DNA of 40,077 nt from Thermococcus sp. (lineage in GTDB: Archaea > Methanobacteriota_B > Thermococci > Thermococcales > Thermococcaceae). Where the stretch lies: positions 1 through 40,077 of the forward strand of contig JALTBN010000011.1 of assembly GCA_027075325.1 (NCBI GenBank). Direction: 5' to 3'. Positions 1 through 9,200 of this stretch are shown here, in pieces (positions within the stretch are counted from its first letter, which is position 1; the number at the start of each line of letters is the position of its first letter). The position numbers and the translations under genes were made by a program. Under the pieces are notes generated by a model that ran no database searches, was not told the DNA's origin, and saw only the letters and a list, made by a program, of their open reading frames with translations.

Positions 1-174
1 GAGTACTTCTACGATTCTCCTGAAAAGCTCGAAAGAGTATTGAAATCAAAGAGCTCCACGAATTCTTTCATCAGAGACTCTGAGGATGGGGTTGAACTGA
101 AGAGCGAGGACGAATTCACAGACGAGGGCTTCCTCGAGGCTTTAAAGGCACTCATCGGGGCCGAGCGTGAGTGA
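1..174 (+). CDS. C-terminal end of a probable McrB-like AAA+ GTPase (5' part outside window)
   Basis: An open frame enters at base 1 and runs for 57 codons to a TGA at 172-174. The visible tail is acidic and ends in a helical stretch (GFLEALKALIGAERE). No NTPase motif lies within the visible part. The call rests on context: the stop codon overlaps the GTG start of mcrC (GTGA, 171-174), and mcrB normally sits directly before mcrC. In that system McrB supplies the GTP-driven translocase and McrC the nuclease that cuts modified DNA. It could be another gene coupled to mcrC, so identity is moderately certain only. Confidence 0.55.
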   Translation, partial: EYFYDSPEKLERVLKSKSSTNSFIRDSEDGVELKSEDEFTDEGFLEALKALIGAERE

Positions 175-1553
175 AAGTGACAGTGGTTGACCTCTTCGAG
201 TTCACCCCCATCAATTACACTACTGGGGAAGAGGCGGCGTTTGAGGAGGGCTCAAAAATCTTGGTTCTCACAGAAGATCAGCTTAGCAAACTCGAAAAGC
301 TTAACGAGGAAATTAAGTTCCTTGAAATTGGTCGAAAGACTATCAAGCCCAGAAACTTCGTTGGAGTGGTTCAGATCGGTGATCTAACCCTTCAGATTTT
401 CCCGAAATTGCTGAGAACGAGCTCCTATGAGAGCCTGGAATCCCATAAAACAGTCATAATGGGGAATCTACTGAAAATGCTTGCCGTAGGTGGAGAAATT
501 CCGGTAAAACCTTCGGAGGTAGCAGGAGTTCTCTCGGAGAGGGCTCCATTCCTCGAGATCCTTATTTCGATTTACTCTCGGAAACTCCTTGAAACACTGC
601 GTTACCACAGGTACTACACGTACAGGAGTGTTGAGGAGGAGTTAAATCATGTTAAGGGCCAGATAGACTTTGGGGCTTATGCATCTAAGTGGCACAGGAG
701 GCACGTTATTCCCGTCAGGTACAACGACAGGACAGTGGACAACCTTCTGAACAGAACCCTGAAGTACGGGACATACCTAATGGCCCGCCTCACGCAGTCT
801 CACGAGAATTACCTAAGATTAAGGGGTGCTATGGAAATCCTCGATGGTGTTCCGTTGGTTCCAGTAAGCGTTCATGAAACATACCGGATTCACTTTAATA
901 GGCTCAACGCAGTCTTCAAGCCCCTGGTGGAACTCGCGAGAGTATTCATCGCCGGGACTGCTATCCGTCTCCAGACGGGAAAGGTGGAGACTTTCACGTT
1001 CCTAGTGCCGATGGAGAAGGTGTTCGAGAGTTTTGTAGCCGGACTGCTCGTCAACAGAAAGTACGAGGTATTACCCAGGGAGTTCGAGGGAAGCGTTATC
1101 AAAACACAGCACCATATCGGGAACCTACTTGCCGAGGGTAAGTTCTGGCTGATTCTTGACATCACAATACAGACGGCGGATGGGACGAAAATAATAATCG
1201 ACACCAAGTACAAGCTTCTCGATAAAGAAGACCAGAAGCTGGGGGTTTCCCAGTCTGATCTGTATCAGATGTATGCTTACGCATCTCACTGGAACGCAGA
1301 TGTTGTCGTCCTGCTCTATCCAGCCATTTCCAGTGTGATTAACAGGGAATGGCACTTCAACATCAAAGCTGAAGGAACAGAAAAGAGGGTACCCCTCCTT
1401 ATCAGGAGTTTGGATCTGGGACGCTTCAACATGCTCGATGATGAAGGGTGGAGGGAGTTCTTGGAAGAATTCAGGGACCTTATGGGGGGGATACTCAGTA
1501 GGGGGAGACAGCGCTTAGGGCATAGAGAAATGGAGGTGTTGGTGAATGTGTGA
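171..1553 (+). CDS. mcrC: McrC-like subunit of a type IV modification-dependent restriction system
   Basis: This 460-residue protein has the McrC layout. An N-terminal beta-rich part (about 1-110) contains VVQIGDLTLQIFPKLL. A middle helical part follows with YHRYYTYRSVEEE and GQIDFG, and a C-terminal PD-(D/E)xK nuclease fold shows LDITIQT and IIDTKYK (Asp, then Asp-x-Lys, about residues 330-350) followed by QMYAYA. In the known system McrC binds the McrB hexamer, stimulates its GTPase and cuts DNA carrying modified cytosine. The GTG start overlaps the stop of the preceding frame and the 3' end overlaps the next gene, so three proteins appear translationally coupled. Active-site residues look intact. 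Confidence 0.88.
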   Translation: MKVTVVDLFEFTPINYTTGEEAAFEEGSKILVLTEDQLSKLEKLNEEIKFLEIGRKTIKPRNFVGVVQIGDLTLQIFPKLLRTSSYESLESHKTVIMGNLLKMLAVGGEIPVKPSEVAGVLSERAPFLEILISIYSRKLLETLRYHRYYTYRSVEEELNHVKGQIDFGAYASKWHRRHVIPVRYNDRTVDNLLNRTLKYGTYLMARLTQSHENYLRLRGAMEILDGVPLVPVSVHETYRIHFNRLNAVFKPLVELARVFIAGTAIRLQTGKVETFTFLVPMEKVFESFVAGLLVNRKYEVLPREFEGSVIKTQHHIGNLLAEGKFWLILDITIQTADGTKIIIDTKYKLLDKEDQKLGVSQSDLYQMYAYASHWNADVVVLLYPAISSVINREWHFNIKAEGTEKRVPLLIRSLDLGRFNMLDDEGWREFLEEFRDLMGGILSRGRQRLGHREMEVLVNV

Positions 1554-2514
1554 GCTCTTCGGTGTTAACGCGAACAAAAGGGTTGGCATCAAATTTACAT
1601 GGAAGGGTTTCGTGAGGAAAGGTGAGTACAACCCGGACGGCTGGGGCATGGGATGGTACGTGACGGCCACCAACGGAAAGAGGGCAGCATCGCTCATAAA
1701 ACAGCCTATTCCCTCTTACAGGAGCAGGATTGCGCCCTCACTCCCTCGGCTCAAAGTGGAAAGCCACGTCCTAATAAGCCATGTTAGGTACGCCACAAGC
1801 GAGATCAACTACGTGAACACCCATCCCTTTGTGAGGAGGATTTACAGCGTCGGCCAGTACGATGAGTGGATCTTTGCCCACAACGGCGTTCTCAATGGCG
1901 TGGAGGAACTGCCCACGAGGCTTCAGCCCCTTGGAACAACAGATTCGGAAGCCGCGTTCTGCTACATAATGGAGAATCTCGAGAGAACTCCAACAATCCG
2001 TGAGCTGTTCCTAAAGCTTTCAGATCTCTTGAATGAGCTCAGCGACTACGGGACGCTAAACGTTCTGATGAGCAATGGACGGTACCTCTTCGCCTACTCT
2101 CACTATCCCGGTAAGGGGATGTGGCTCTTAAAGCGTCATCCACCACACAGGGGAAGGGCGAGACTGCTTGACGAGGATTTTGAGATTAACGTTGGGGAGA
2201 TGAAGGCTCCGGACGAATATGCATGCCTCGTGGCGACCAGAAAGCTAACTGACGAGAATTGGGAAAGAATGCGTCCAAAAACCCTCTACATATTCAGAGA
2301 TGGCGCATTATTACTTACAATTCGCGATAGAATCGAACCGATGCTTGATAGAGATTCCATTGAGGTGCTTAGGGCGGTTCTGAATGGAGAAAGCGTTGAG
2401 ATTGATGAGACCGTTAAGAGACTCGTGGACATAAAACTCCTAAAAACTACCGAGAATGGGGTAGAGATAAACGACCATAGAAAAGCTATTGCCAGGTTGA
2501 TCGCAGGAGGGTGA
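1546..2514 (+). CDS. class II glutamine amidotransferase (YafJ/GATase_4-like)
   Basis: This 322-residue protein begins MCELFGV, so the nucleophile Cys2 becomes N-terminal once Met is removed, as in Ntn-type class II amidotransferases. Family motifs follow: GWGMGWY, HVRYATS, NTHPF and AHNGVLNG, then TDSEAAF. The family hydrolyses glutamine to glutamate and ammonia, or acts as an amidase. No synthase or acceptor domain is attached, so the acceptor is unknown. The ATG lies inside the end of mcrC (8-bp overlap), which implies co-translation with the restriction genes and a role tied to McrBC, perhaps in nucleotide or DNA modification. That role is inference. The last 100 residues are less conserved. 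Confidence 0.85.
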   Translation: MCELFGVNANKRVGIKFTWKGFVRKGEYNPDGWGMGWYVTATNGKRAASLIKQPIPSYRSRIAPSLPRLKVESHVLISHVRYATSEINYVNTHPFVRRIYSVGQYDEWIFAHNGVLNGVEELPTRLQPLGTTDSEAAFCYIMENLERTPTIRELFLKLSDLLNELSDYGTLNVLMSNGRYLFAYSHYPGKGMWLLKRHPPHRGRARLLDEDFEINVGEMKAPDEYACLVATRKLTDENWERMRPKTLYIFRDGALLLTIRDRIEPMLDRDSIEVLRAVLNGESVEIDETVKRLVDIKLLKTTENGVEINDHRKAIARLIAGG

Positions 2515-2595
2515 TTGGTAGGACAGAGGCCTATTCTTCTTTTTACCTAAGAAAGAAGCTGGCGGTGGGTATTTTCTGTGTACTCTGAAATCTCC

Positions 2596-3105
2596 TCATA
2601 TGCTTTCAAAAAATTCAGGAGTATTGGAGAGCTTTTTGTCGGGAAGGCTAACTTGATACCAAAGATTTCCGTATTCCCTTAGAATACCAAGCTGCTTGAG
2701 TATCGTGCTATCCTCCTCTGGCACGATAATGAGAGCAATATCGTAGTTCTGAAGTTTCCTCCGAGCGATACTCCTTAAATTTTTGAGTTTTTTCTTGTCT
2801 GCAAAGTAAACCTCACTCCCACTATCCAATGAACCCTCAAAAGCCCTTTTTGCATTCTCTATTAGCTCCTTGTCCTTGACAACATAGATTCCAATCATGA
2901 GCAGGGCATCCTCAAGCATGTTCTCTATCGAGGGTATCCACACTATGGAATGTCTCCCGAGATCCTTCTGCAACTCAGGGTAAAGTGGAATAAGCTCCCA
3001 TGCAGGTCTATCGTTTTCATAGAGCAACAGCAGGTAACCTGGATTGGGTATCCCGGGTGTAAAGCTTGGACTGTTCCCCACAATTATGAACGTGGTAACT
3101 CCCAT
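2596..3105 (-). CDS. hypothetical protein, third gene of the ADP-ribosylglycohydrolase operon
   Basis: I do not recognise this 169-residue protein. It starts MGVTTFIIVGNSPSF, has an alternating hydrophobic strand pattern (PGYLLLLYEN, DALLMIGIYVVKD, YDIALIIVPEED) and a charged helical middle, which suggests a soluble alpha/beta fold. No signal peptide or membrane segment is seen. The ATG at 3105 is preferred over an upstream GTG at 3114 because GGAGGTG lies six bases before it. The upstream hydrolase stop lies only six bases from this start, so the two are almost certainly cotranscribed. It is convergent with the glutamine amidotransferase. Confidence 0.7.
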   Translation of the reverse strand: MGVTTFIIVGNSPSFTPGIPNPGYLLLLYENDRPAWELIPLYPELQKDLGRHSIVWIPSIENMLEDALLMIGIYVVKDKELIENAKRAFEGSLDSGSEVYFADKKKLKNLRSIARRKLQNYDIALIIVPEEDSTILKQLGILREYGNLWYQVSLPDKKLSNTPEFFESI

Positions 3106-3110
3106 ACTGC

Positions 3111-4073
3111 TCACCTCCTTTTTCCAATAAAAGAAAACACGAAATCGTTAATTATTCTGCCAACCAGTTCTCTGCTCTCTATTTTCTCAATCCACTCCTC
3201 AGGAATGGCCTCAAAGCCATAGTACGTCCCCGCCAGGCCGCCGACCACCGCACCGGTCGTGTCGGTGTCCTCCGCCAGCGAGACAACCCTCATAACGGTG
3301 TCTCCAAAACTGGTACTCATCAGAAATGCCCATAGGGCCGCTTCGAGGGTGTGGACAACGTAACCGCTTCCACGGACTTCATTTTCTCCAAGCTCATGGA
3401 TTCTCCCGCTTAATACCCTCCCATAATGCTCAAGCTCCCGCGAGAAGGGTTCCTCGGAATAAACATCTTCAGCAAGTGCAATCCCCTCTGAATAAGCCTT
3501 GAATTTGTCAAGCCCGTCTAGAATGTTCCAGATGACCATCGAATAAATGCCACAACCCATGAGAGAGCGCGGATGGGCGTGAGTTAGCATCGAAACCTCA
3601 TGTATCAGCCGAAGCCGCTCCTCGAGGTTCTTTATCTTGAAGTAGGTGTAGTAAGCCACCGGCAGGATCCTCATCAGTGAGCCGTTGCCGTTGTCCCTTT
3701 CACCCCTTCCACCGGCATTTAATGGAGAAATCCCTTCGGCCAAGCGTTCTATCGCGCGCGACGTCGTGATGCCCTCATCAAAAGCGTATCTCCTTGGAGT
3801 GAACTCCCCATCATAATACCAGCTGATAAAATTCTGAGCAATCCGTTCTAAGCTGTAGCCGTCTATCAACGCTTGAGCAGTTGCCAGCGTTAGTGAGGAA
3901 TCGTCGCTCCAGAGTCCATCGAGCATTGGGATATCCTTAGGTCCAGGATATTCCGCTTTCATCCGCCCCCTGCTCCAGAACTGGAAGGGAAAGCCAAAGG
4001 CGTCCCCTACAATGACTCCCCAGAGCCCACCTTTGAGTCTGGACTCTAAATCAGGCCCATTATCCATGTTCAC
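3111..4073 (-). CDS. ADP-ribosylglycohydrolase (DraG/ARH family), second copy
   Basis: ARH-family enzymes remove ADP-ribose from proteins, nucleic acids or small acceptors using two Mg ions. This 320-residue copy has the full metal site: GVIVGDAFGFPF near the N-terminus, WSDDSSLT (Asp-Asp ligands), NGNGSLMR, LTHAHPRS, and the C-terminal AEDTDTTGAVVG. Start choice: GGAGGTGA lies five bases before a GTG at 4073, with ATG at 4067 as an alternative; a GTG at 4082 falls inside the ribosome binding site. It overlaps the end of the upstream hydrolase by about 14 bases. Two non-identical ARHs in tandem suggest two substrates or a heteromer. Confidence 0.88.
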   Translation of the reverse strand: MNMDNGPDLESRLKGGLWGVIVGDAFGFPFQFWSRGRMKAEYPGPKDIPMLDGLWSDDSSLTLATAQALIDGYSLERIAQNFISWYYDGEFTPRRYAFDEGITTSRAIERLAEGISPLNAGGRGERDNGNGSLMRILPVAYYTYFKIKNLEERLRLIHEVSMLTHAHPRSLMGCGIYSMVIWNILDGLDKFKAYSEGIALAEDVYSEEPFSRELEHYGRVLSGRIHELGENEVRGSGYVVHTLEAALWAFLMSTSFGDTVMRVVSLAEDTDTTGAVVGGLAGTYYGFEAIPEEWIEKIESRELVGRIINDFVFSFIGKRR

Positions 4074-5220
4074 AGCTTTCACCTCCAGAGACTACCTTCA
4101 CAACGTTTCCCTTTGCTTGGTTCACAAGGAAAGTCTCAACGTTATTGACTACCTCTAAGAAGGTGAGGGGCATGAGGCCCCCATTAAGCACGGGACCAAG
4201 TAAATGCTCCGGAAACGCTTTAACTCCGTGGAGCGCCCCAATCAGATAGCCAACTATCGCCCCAACAGTATCGCTGTCTTTACTGCTGGAGACAGCAGTA
4301 GTGATGGCTTTCGTCGGGTCATCAGCATAGAGCATCATCGTGTAGAGGGCCATTGGCACGGTCTCGAGGAGATATGCACCTGAACCAACGGCGGTGTTTA
4401 AATCAAGAGGGCTCCATTCATTGGAGAGAGCTCTTTCCAGAATCTTCTCAACGAACTCCCAGGCTGGCCCAGAGTAGGATTTGAACTTCCCAAACCTCGG
4501 GCTGTATTGGGTGAAATCTCCTTCAACTTCCCTAGCCACATTTACGTACTCTCTAATCCACCATTCCGGTTCGGGAGGTTCATCTTTCCTGAGCAACTCC
4601 CAGAGAATATTGGCAAACGCTACAGCGAATGAAATCGCCAGCCTATCGTTGTGGGTTAGATAAGTGGTAACAACGGCATCGCTCCACAGTTCTCTGGTTG
4701 GGTTTATCAGATGGGGTATCACAACTGGAGATAGCCTCATTAAGGCGCCGTTTCCCGCACTCTCAACGCCTGAGAGATACCATGGTTTTCCGAGATCCTT
4801 GTAGTTTCGAATGAACCTTCTGATGCTACTCCCAATTCCAATTATCCATTCAGAGCTGAACCTGTCCGCTAGGACCTTGGGGTCAAACCACCCCATCTCC
4901 AAGAACACCTCTAGGGTCCAGAAAGTTAGCTGGGTGTCATCTGTGATGTGTGCTTCTGGCAGATAGTCGTTTATCACCCTGAAATTTCCTTCACTGGGCG
5001 GTTTCCCCTCAAACGGCGAACCGAGGGTATCCCCAATGGGAACTCCAAATAACATCCCCTCAACTTTGCCCAATTGGACGCAACCAATACGTCTTGGTTT
5101 AGAGTAGAGGAGCTTAGACTGCTCGGCATTGATAAGGTTCTCTTCAAAGAGGATGTCCATTATGCAGGTGATACTTTTGCACTCTGAGAGTTTACTCTCG
5201 AGGTTATCAGATCTGCTCAT
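4060..5220 (-). CDS. ADP-ribosylglycohydrolase (DraG/ARH family), first copy with N-terminal extension
   Basis: This 386-residue ARH protein carries about 50 extra residues before the family start at VEGMLFGVPIGDTLGSPF. The metal-binding motifs are intact: ITDDTQLTF, SAGNGALMR, YLTHNDR and SKDSDTVGAIVG. The N-terminal extension (MSRSDNLESKLSECKS...) is cysteine-containing and helical and has no known match to me. The gene leads a leftward operon of ARH, ARH and orphan. A TATA-like AAACTAAATA (minus strand, about 5258-5266) and a GGGGGAT leader precede it. It faces the NADAR operon across a palindrome at 5330-5367, which points to joint control of several ADP-ribose erasers. Confidence 0.88.
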   Translation of the reverse strand: MSRSDNLESKLSECKSITCIMDILFEENLINAEQSKLLYSKPRRIGCVQLGKVEGMLFGVPIGDTLGSPFEGKPPSEGNFRVINDYLPEAHITDDTQLTFWTLEVFLEMGWFDPKVLADRFSSEWIIGIGSSIRRFIRNYKDLGKPWYLSGVESAGNGALMRLSPVVIPHLINPTRELWSDAVVTTYLTHNDRLAISFAVAFANILWELLRKDEPPEPEWWIREYVNVAREVEGDFTQYSPRFGKFKSYSGPAWEFVEKILERALSNEWSPLDLNTAVGSGAYLLETVPMALYTMMLYADDPTKAITTAVSSSKDSDTVGAIVGYLIGALHGVKAFPEHLLGPVLNGGLMPLTFLEVVNNVETFLVNQAKGNVVKVVSGGESCEHG

Positions 5221-5329
5221 TGTTGTTATCCCCCAGCTAGATTAATATGTCCTAAGGTTATTTAGTTTTTCTGCTTGGGATGATATTCTTGAGTTAATGT
5301 GTTTCAATTGCTCCCAGAGATTCAGCCGG

Positions 5330-5367
5330 TTTTTGAGTTCATAGTCAACTCAAATATGAACTCAAAA
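5330..5367. promoter_or_regulatory. 13-bp perfect inverted repeat, candidate operator between divergent operons
   Basis: TTTTGAGTTCATA (5331-5343) and TATGAACTCAAAA (5355-5367) are perfect reverse complements separated by 11 bases that include another GAGTT half-site (AACTC). The repeat lies just upstream of the rightward TATA-like TTTTTAAA (about 5375-5382) and about 65 bases from the leftward core promoter. A dimeric regulator bound here could control both operons. Regulator identity is unknown. Confidence 0.55.
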
Positions 5368-5423
5368 CAGAAAAGTTTTTAAACTCTAAAATCCTTTTAT
5401 TAATTACTCAGGGGGTGACTGTG

Positions 5424-5705
5424 GTGAAGGTGAATGAAATTTTGAATGAAGTTTTTGGGTTTGAGAGCGAGAAGGATTGGGGAATTGGAAAGGATGGTGA
5501 ATTCGTGGAATTTCCGATTAGGGAGTTAATTGAAGTGGGAAGAAAGAATGGGTTGAATTTTGTAGGGGTTAGGGAGGGAGTTTATTTGTATGAGAGGAGG
5601 ATGGGAGATAATGTTATTAAGGTTAAGGTTAAAGAAGGAAATAAGAAGTTAGAATTGGAATTTGAGTATTGTGGAGAAAATTTGAAGTTTGTTGAGAAGG
5701 TTTAA
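5424..5705 (+). CDS. hypothetical small protein encoded by cytosine-depleted DNA
   Basis: This 93-94-residue acidic/basic protein starts MKVNEILNEVFGF. I do not recognise the family. Its hydrophobic periodicity (NFVGVREGVYLYERR, VIKVKVKEG, KLELEFEY) suggests a small alpha-plus-beta fold with C-terminal strands. The start at 5424 (GTG) is chosen because GGGGGTGA ends five bases upstream; GTG at 5415 overlaps that site. Base composition is extraordinary: only four cytosines occur in the coding strand of the gene and none from 5516 to 5744. The gene is first in the operon with NADAR, 35 bases upstream of it. It could be a small regulator or partner of the ADP-ribose enzymes, which is inference from position only. 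Confidence 0.7.
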   Translation: MKVNEILNEVFGFESEKDWGIGKDGEFVEFPIRELIEVGRKNGLNFVGVREGVYLYERRMGDNVIKVKVKEGNKKLELEFEYCGENLKFVEKV

Positions 5706-5740
5706 TTTTATTAAAATTTTAATGGATAGGAGGTGATTGA

Positions 5741-6277
5741 ATGTCAAAGCGCAAGGCAGTGTTAAGGTTTAGAGGAAGGTATTGGTTCCTGAGCAGTTTC
5801 TACCCAAGTCCCATTGTTATTGACGGGACTGAGTATCCCACTGTGGAACACTACTTCCAGAGCATGAAAGCCACAGACCCAGAAACAGCTGAGAGGATTA
5901 GAAACATGGAGACACCAAAGCAGGCCAGACGACTAGGCCGTAGGATTAAACTTAGAGAGGACTGGGAAGAGATAAAGCAGATCATCATGAGGAGGGCGGT
6001 GTACGAGAAATTCACCCAGCATCCAGATCTTGAAAAGAGCCTCCTTGAAACAGGAGATCTACTCCTGATTGAGGGAAACAACTGGGGTAAAAGTTACTGG
6101 GGATGTGTTCGCAATAAGGAAAAGAAACTCGTGGGAGAAAACCACTACGGACGGATTCTCATGGAAGTTAGAAAGTACCTCCATGAGGTACCTCCTGAGA
6201 AGAGGAGTTTCCAGGATTTCATGGAAAGATACGCTGGAACTATTGATTTTAGGTGTGAGGATTTAACCGGAATCTAA
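5741..6277 (+). CDS. NADAR-family ADP-ribose N-glycosidase (YbiA/DUF1768-like)
   Basis: This 178-residue protein has the NADAR signature: YWFLSSFYPSPI, YPTVEHYFQSMKA, ARRLGRRIKLREDW, ETGDLLLIEGNNWG and GENHYGRILMEVRKYL. NADAR enzymes cleave N-glycosidic bonds of riboflavin intermediates. Some remove ADP-ribose from guanine in DNA and act as antitoxins to DarT1-type ADP-ribosyltransferases (established knowledge). No DarT is visible in this window. The usual Asn in FLSN is Ser here and the GKNxLG motif reads GENHYG, so activity should not be assumed identical. GGAGGTGATT precedes the ATG. It is 13 bases upstream of the 1020-aa gene, hence one operon. Confidence 0.87.
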   Translation: MSKRKAVLRFRGRYWFLSSFYPSPIVIDGTEYPTVEHYFQSMKATDPETAERIRNMETPKQARRLGRRIKLREDWEEIKQIIMRRAVYEKFTQHPDLEKSLLETGDLLLIEGNNWGKSYWGCVRNKEKKLVGENHYGRILMEVRKYLHEVPPEKRSFQDFMERYAGTIDFRCEDLTGI

Positions 6278-6290
6278 AGGGGGACTATCA

Positions 6291-9200
6291 ATGCCACTTT
6301 TCTTGTATTTATGGGCAAACGGGCACTACAAACAAATTGCAGAGGTAGATGGAAAAAAAGTTTTTCCTCATGAAAAAAGGTTTCTTCTTGGAAAAGTGGG
6401 GCTACCTTCAGATGAAGAATACCTTTTTGAAACACTTTCCTCCAGCTTTAATTTTCTTGTTATTAGAAAAACCCCTAGCGGTCATATCTACGAGAAGTCC
6501 GCTGAAGAGTTAGCCCGGATTATCCTTCAGGCGGTAGACAATGGGGAAATAGAAAGAGCGATGGACATACTCTCTCTTGTGGGATCTAACAGTCATATCC
6601 TCGAGAGATCTATTGAAGAACTGGTTCGGACAACTCTTTGGGCCGTACACAGAGGAGAATTAGATAAAGTAAAGGACATTCTTTCTCTTTTAGAGAATGA
6701 CAAAGATGCATATTACGAAATTCTCTGGAGAATCGTGGGGGATTCTCGTATTTCAAATTACGAATCAGTCATAGAAACACTTGACCAATTGATTCCGGAG
6801 AAGATGAAACAACTTTTCTTATGGGCTGTTGTCAAAGGATTGATCCACCGCAATGCAAGTATTGAGAGGATAATACAGATTGTTGAGCAATTTGTTGATC
6901 CCTGGAGATTTAGATTGTGGGATTACCGTGACGATGACGATCTTTTATCTAATCGGGAAAGGTTGATGCCCGTAGTCCGAGAATTTTTTAGGAGACTAAT
7001 AATAAACGGATACTACGAGTATCCCCTAAGATTTGCAGACTCATTCAACTTATTTCACTTATGGCCCTGTTTATGTTACTACTACTTTGATATTCTCCTG
7101 AGTACACTGTCGGGGATGGTTAGCTCCAAAAGAATGACCGCTGGGGAAGTGGTCTCCCTCGCGTTTAAATTTCTCGATAGCGGGTATCTCCATTCAGTTT
7201 TGTCAGCTTGCATGGATGTCAATAGTGACACCGTGTTCAAGGAACTTAAGGGTATTGTCTCCTTTAAGGAAGCATCAGACTTTATCGAACAGAATTTGGT
7301 TAACAATTTAAGCTACGAACCATTGAGGAAAATGATAAAGCGGAGAATGGAAGGACTTAGGAAGATACTTTACCCGGGGGAGCTCTCAGCGAAGGACGCT
7401 GATAGAGTTTTTTTGAAGGTGGTGGTTTACCCTCTCTTTAGCTCATGCAACCGCTTTTTTGATGATATGCTAATACAATTTTGGCGGATAGAGCTCAAGC
7501 CTATTTTAAAATCTGGAGGAGAAGAAGACCTGAAAACAATGCTCTCTAAGAGGGGCATTCCAGAGGGGGCTTTGGAACATCTCGTAGAGTCTCTTCTAAA
7601 TCGTGGCGCCTCGGAAGATGTACAACTCTTACTCAAGTTTGGGAGGGAGTTCTCTGTTAGTGATATTTATGACCCCCAACAAGAGTTGCTTTACGAAGCT
7701 TATGATTCTCATATCTCCACCCTCGTCGAGAGAAATGGAAAAAAAGTACTCCTCTGGGGGAGACAGTTGTATGAAGGTGGCTCTCTCCCAACGCGAATTG
7801 CCAAGTATCTGAGGTTTATTTATGTGAATTCAGAGAGATCCCAAGTGTCCTTGCTTTCAGAGAAGAGAAGCTATTCTATGTGTCACGGAAAATACGTTGC
7901 CTTTATCCCAGAGAGGTGCTTCTGGTCCCAGCCGTGGTGGGAGTGCTGGGAGAGGGGTAAGAAGGATAACCTGTACGTTGTTGATGTATTAACCGGTTCA
8001 GAGGTTCCCGGTTCTTATGATAATCCTCCCAACGCTTGCTTAACAGAAACTTCGGTTGGGTTCTGTAATGATCGAAATTTTGTACTAAGCACGTCTAATG
8101 GAAGGATTCTGCTGGATGTTAAATCCGATAAATACATAGAGGTTTATCCTGCAGGGGATCTTATTGCAGTCAGGATGGGTACGAAAATCCAATTTTTTAG
8201 TGCTCAGGGGGTGCACCTGTTTGATTATGTAATCCATAGCAAGAAGTTTTCGGTAGCTGCACTTAATGATATCATAATTGTAGGAGAGCTAACAAAGGGG
8301 GACATTAACTCAGAGGGCCTTCGAGAGGAGGATTTCTGCGAGCTCATAACCGCATTTTCTCAGAGGGGATTGATGTGGAAAAAGTGCTACCAGATACCTA
8401 GTGATATGACTGAAATCAGTAAGATAAAATACAAAATAATACCTTCCGAGACTATGTTTGCATCTCTGTTTCAACAGTCGTCCATGGACACGTGGCACCT
8501 CAGAATCTATTCACATTCTGGAAAAGTCTTTCTTAATGATTACAGGGAGGTCTACGATAAAAATTCCCAAGAGTACGATACATGCTTTATCTGGAAGAAC
8601 ACAATATCCCTTTATGAAACAGAGATAGGGCCTGTACTCTGCTATCTTGTGAACGAAGAGACAATGTATGATTTTCCTTACTCCATTGGATGTGAGTATT
8701 TGGAATGTCATCTCCTTCCGTCAGGAAAGCCCCTTCTGTTCGCGGGAGTTAGTGGTTGGGTAACCTATTCACTTTCTTCTATCACATCATACTTGAAGGA
8801 GTACCATGTCACTCAGGAAGGGATATCAATAGGGGATACCTACCGCTACCGTTGGAAGGAAATAATGGAGAAGATTGAAAAGCATGGTAGCCCTATTGTT
8901 GTGGATCTTGACGAAAGTGATGTATCAGATGATATGATGGACAGTACTACACTTGAAGAGTTTATTCTCAAAAATGAAGTGTTGACCCTAGATGATCTCA
9001 CTAAGGATACTGCTAAAAGGGAAGTTAACATTATTAGAGCCACTATGGAATTTGTGAAAAAAGATCCCAGTGTAGTATTTTTGTCGGTAATGATCCATTT
9101 TCCCGAAGGTGGAAAAAACATCCATTTTGACCTGTCGTCTCTTAAAAAAGATTTTGAAATCTACTATTTTGGCTGGAAAGTGATAGAGGGTATTTGGGAA

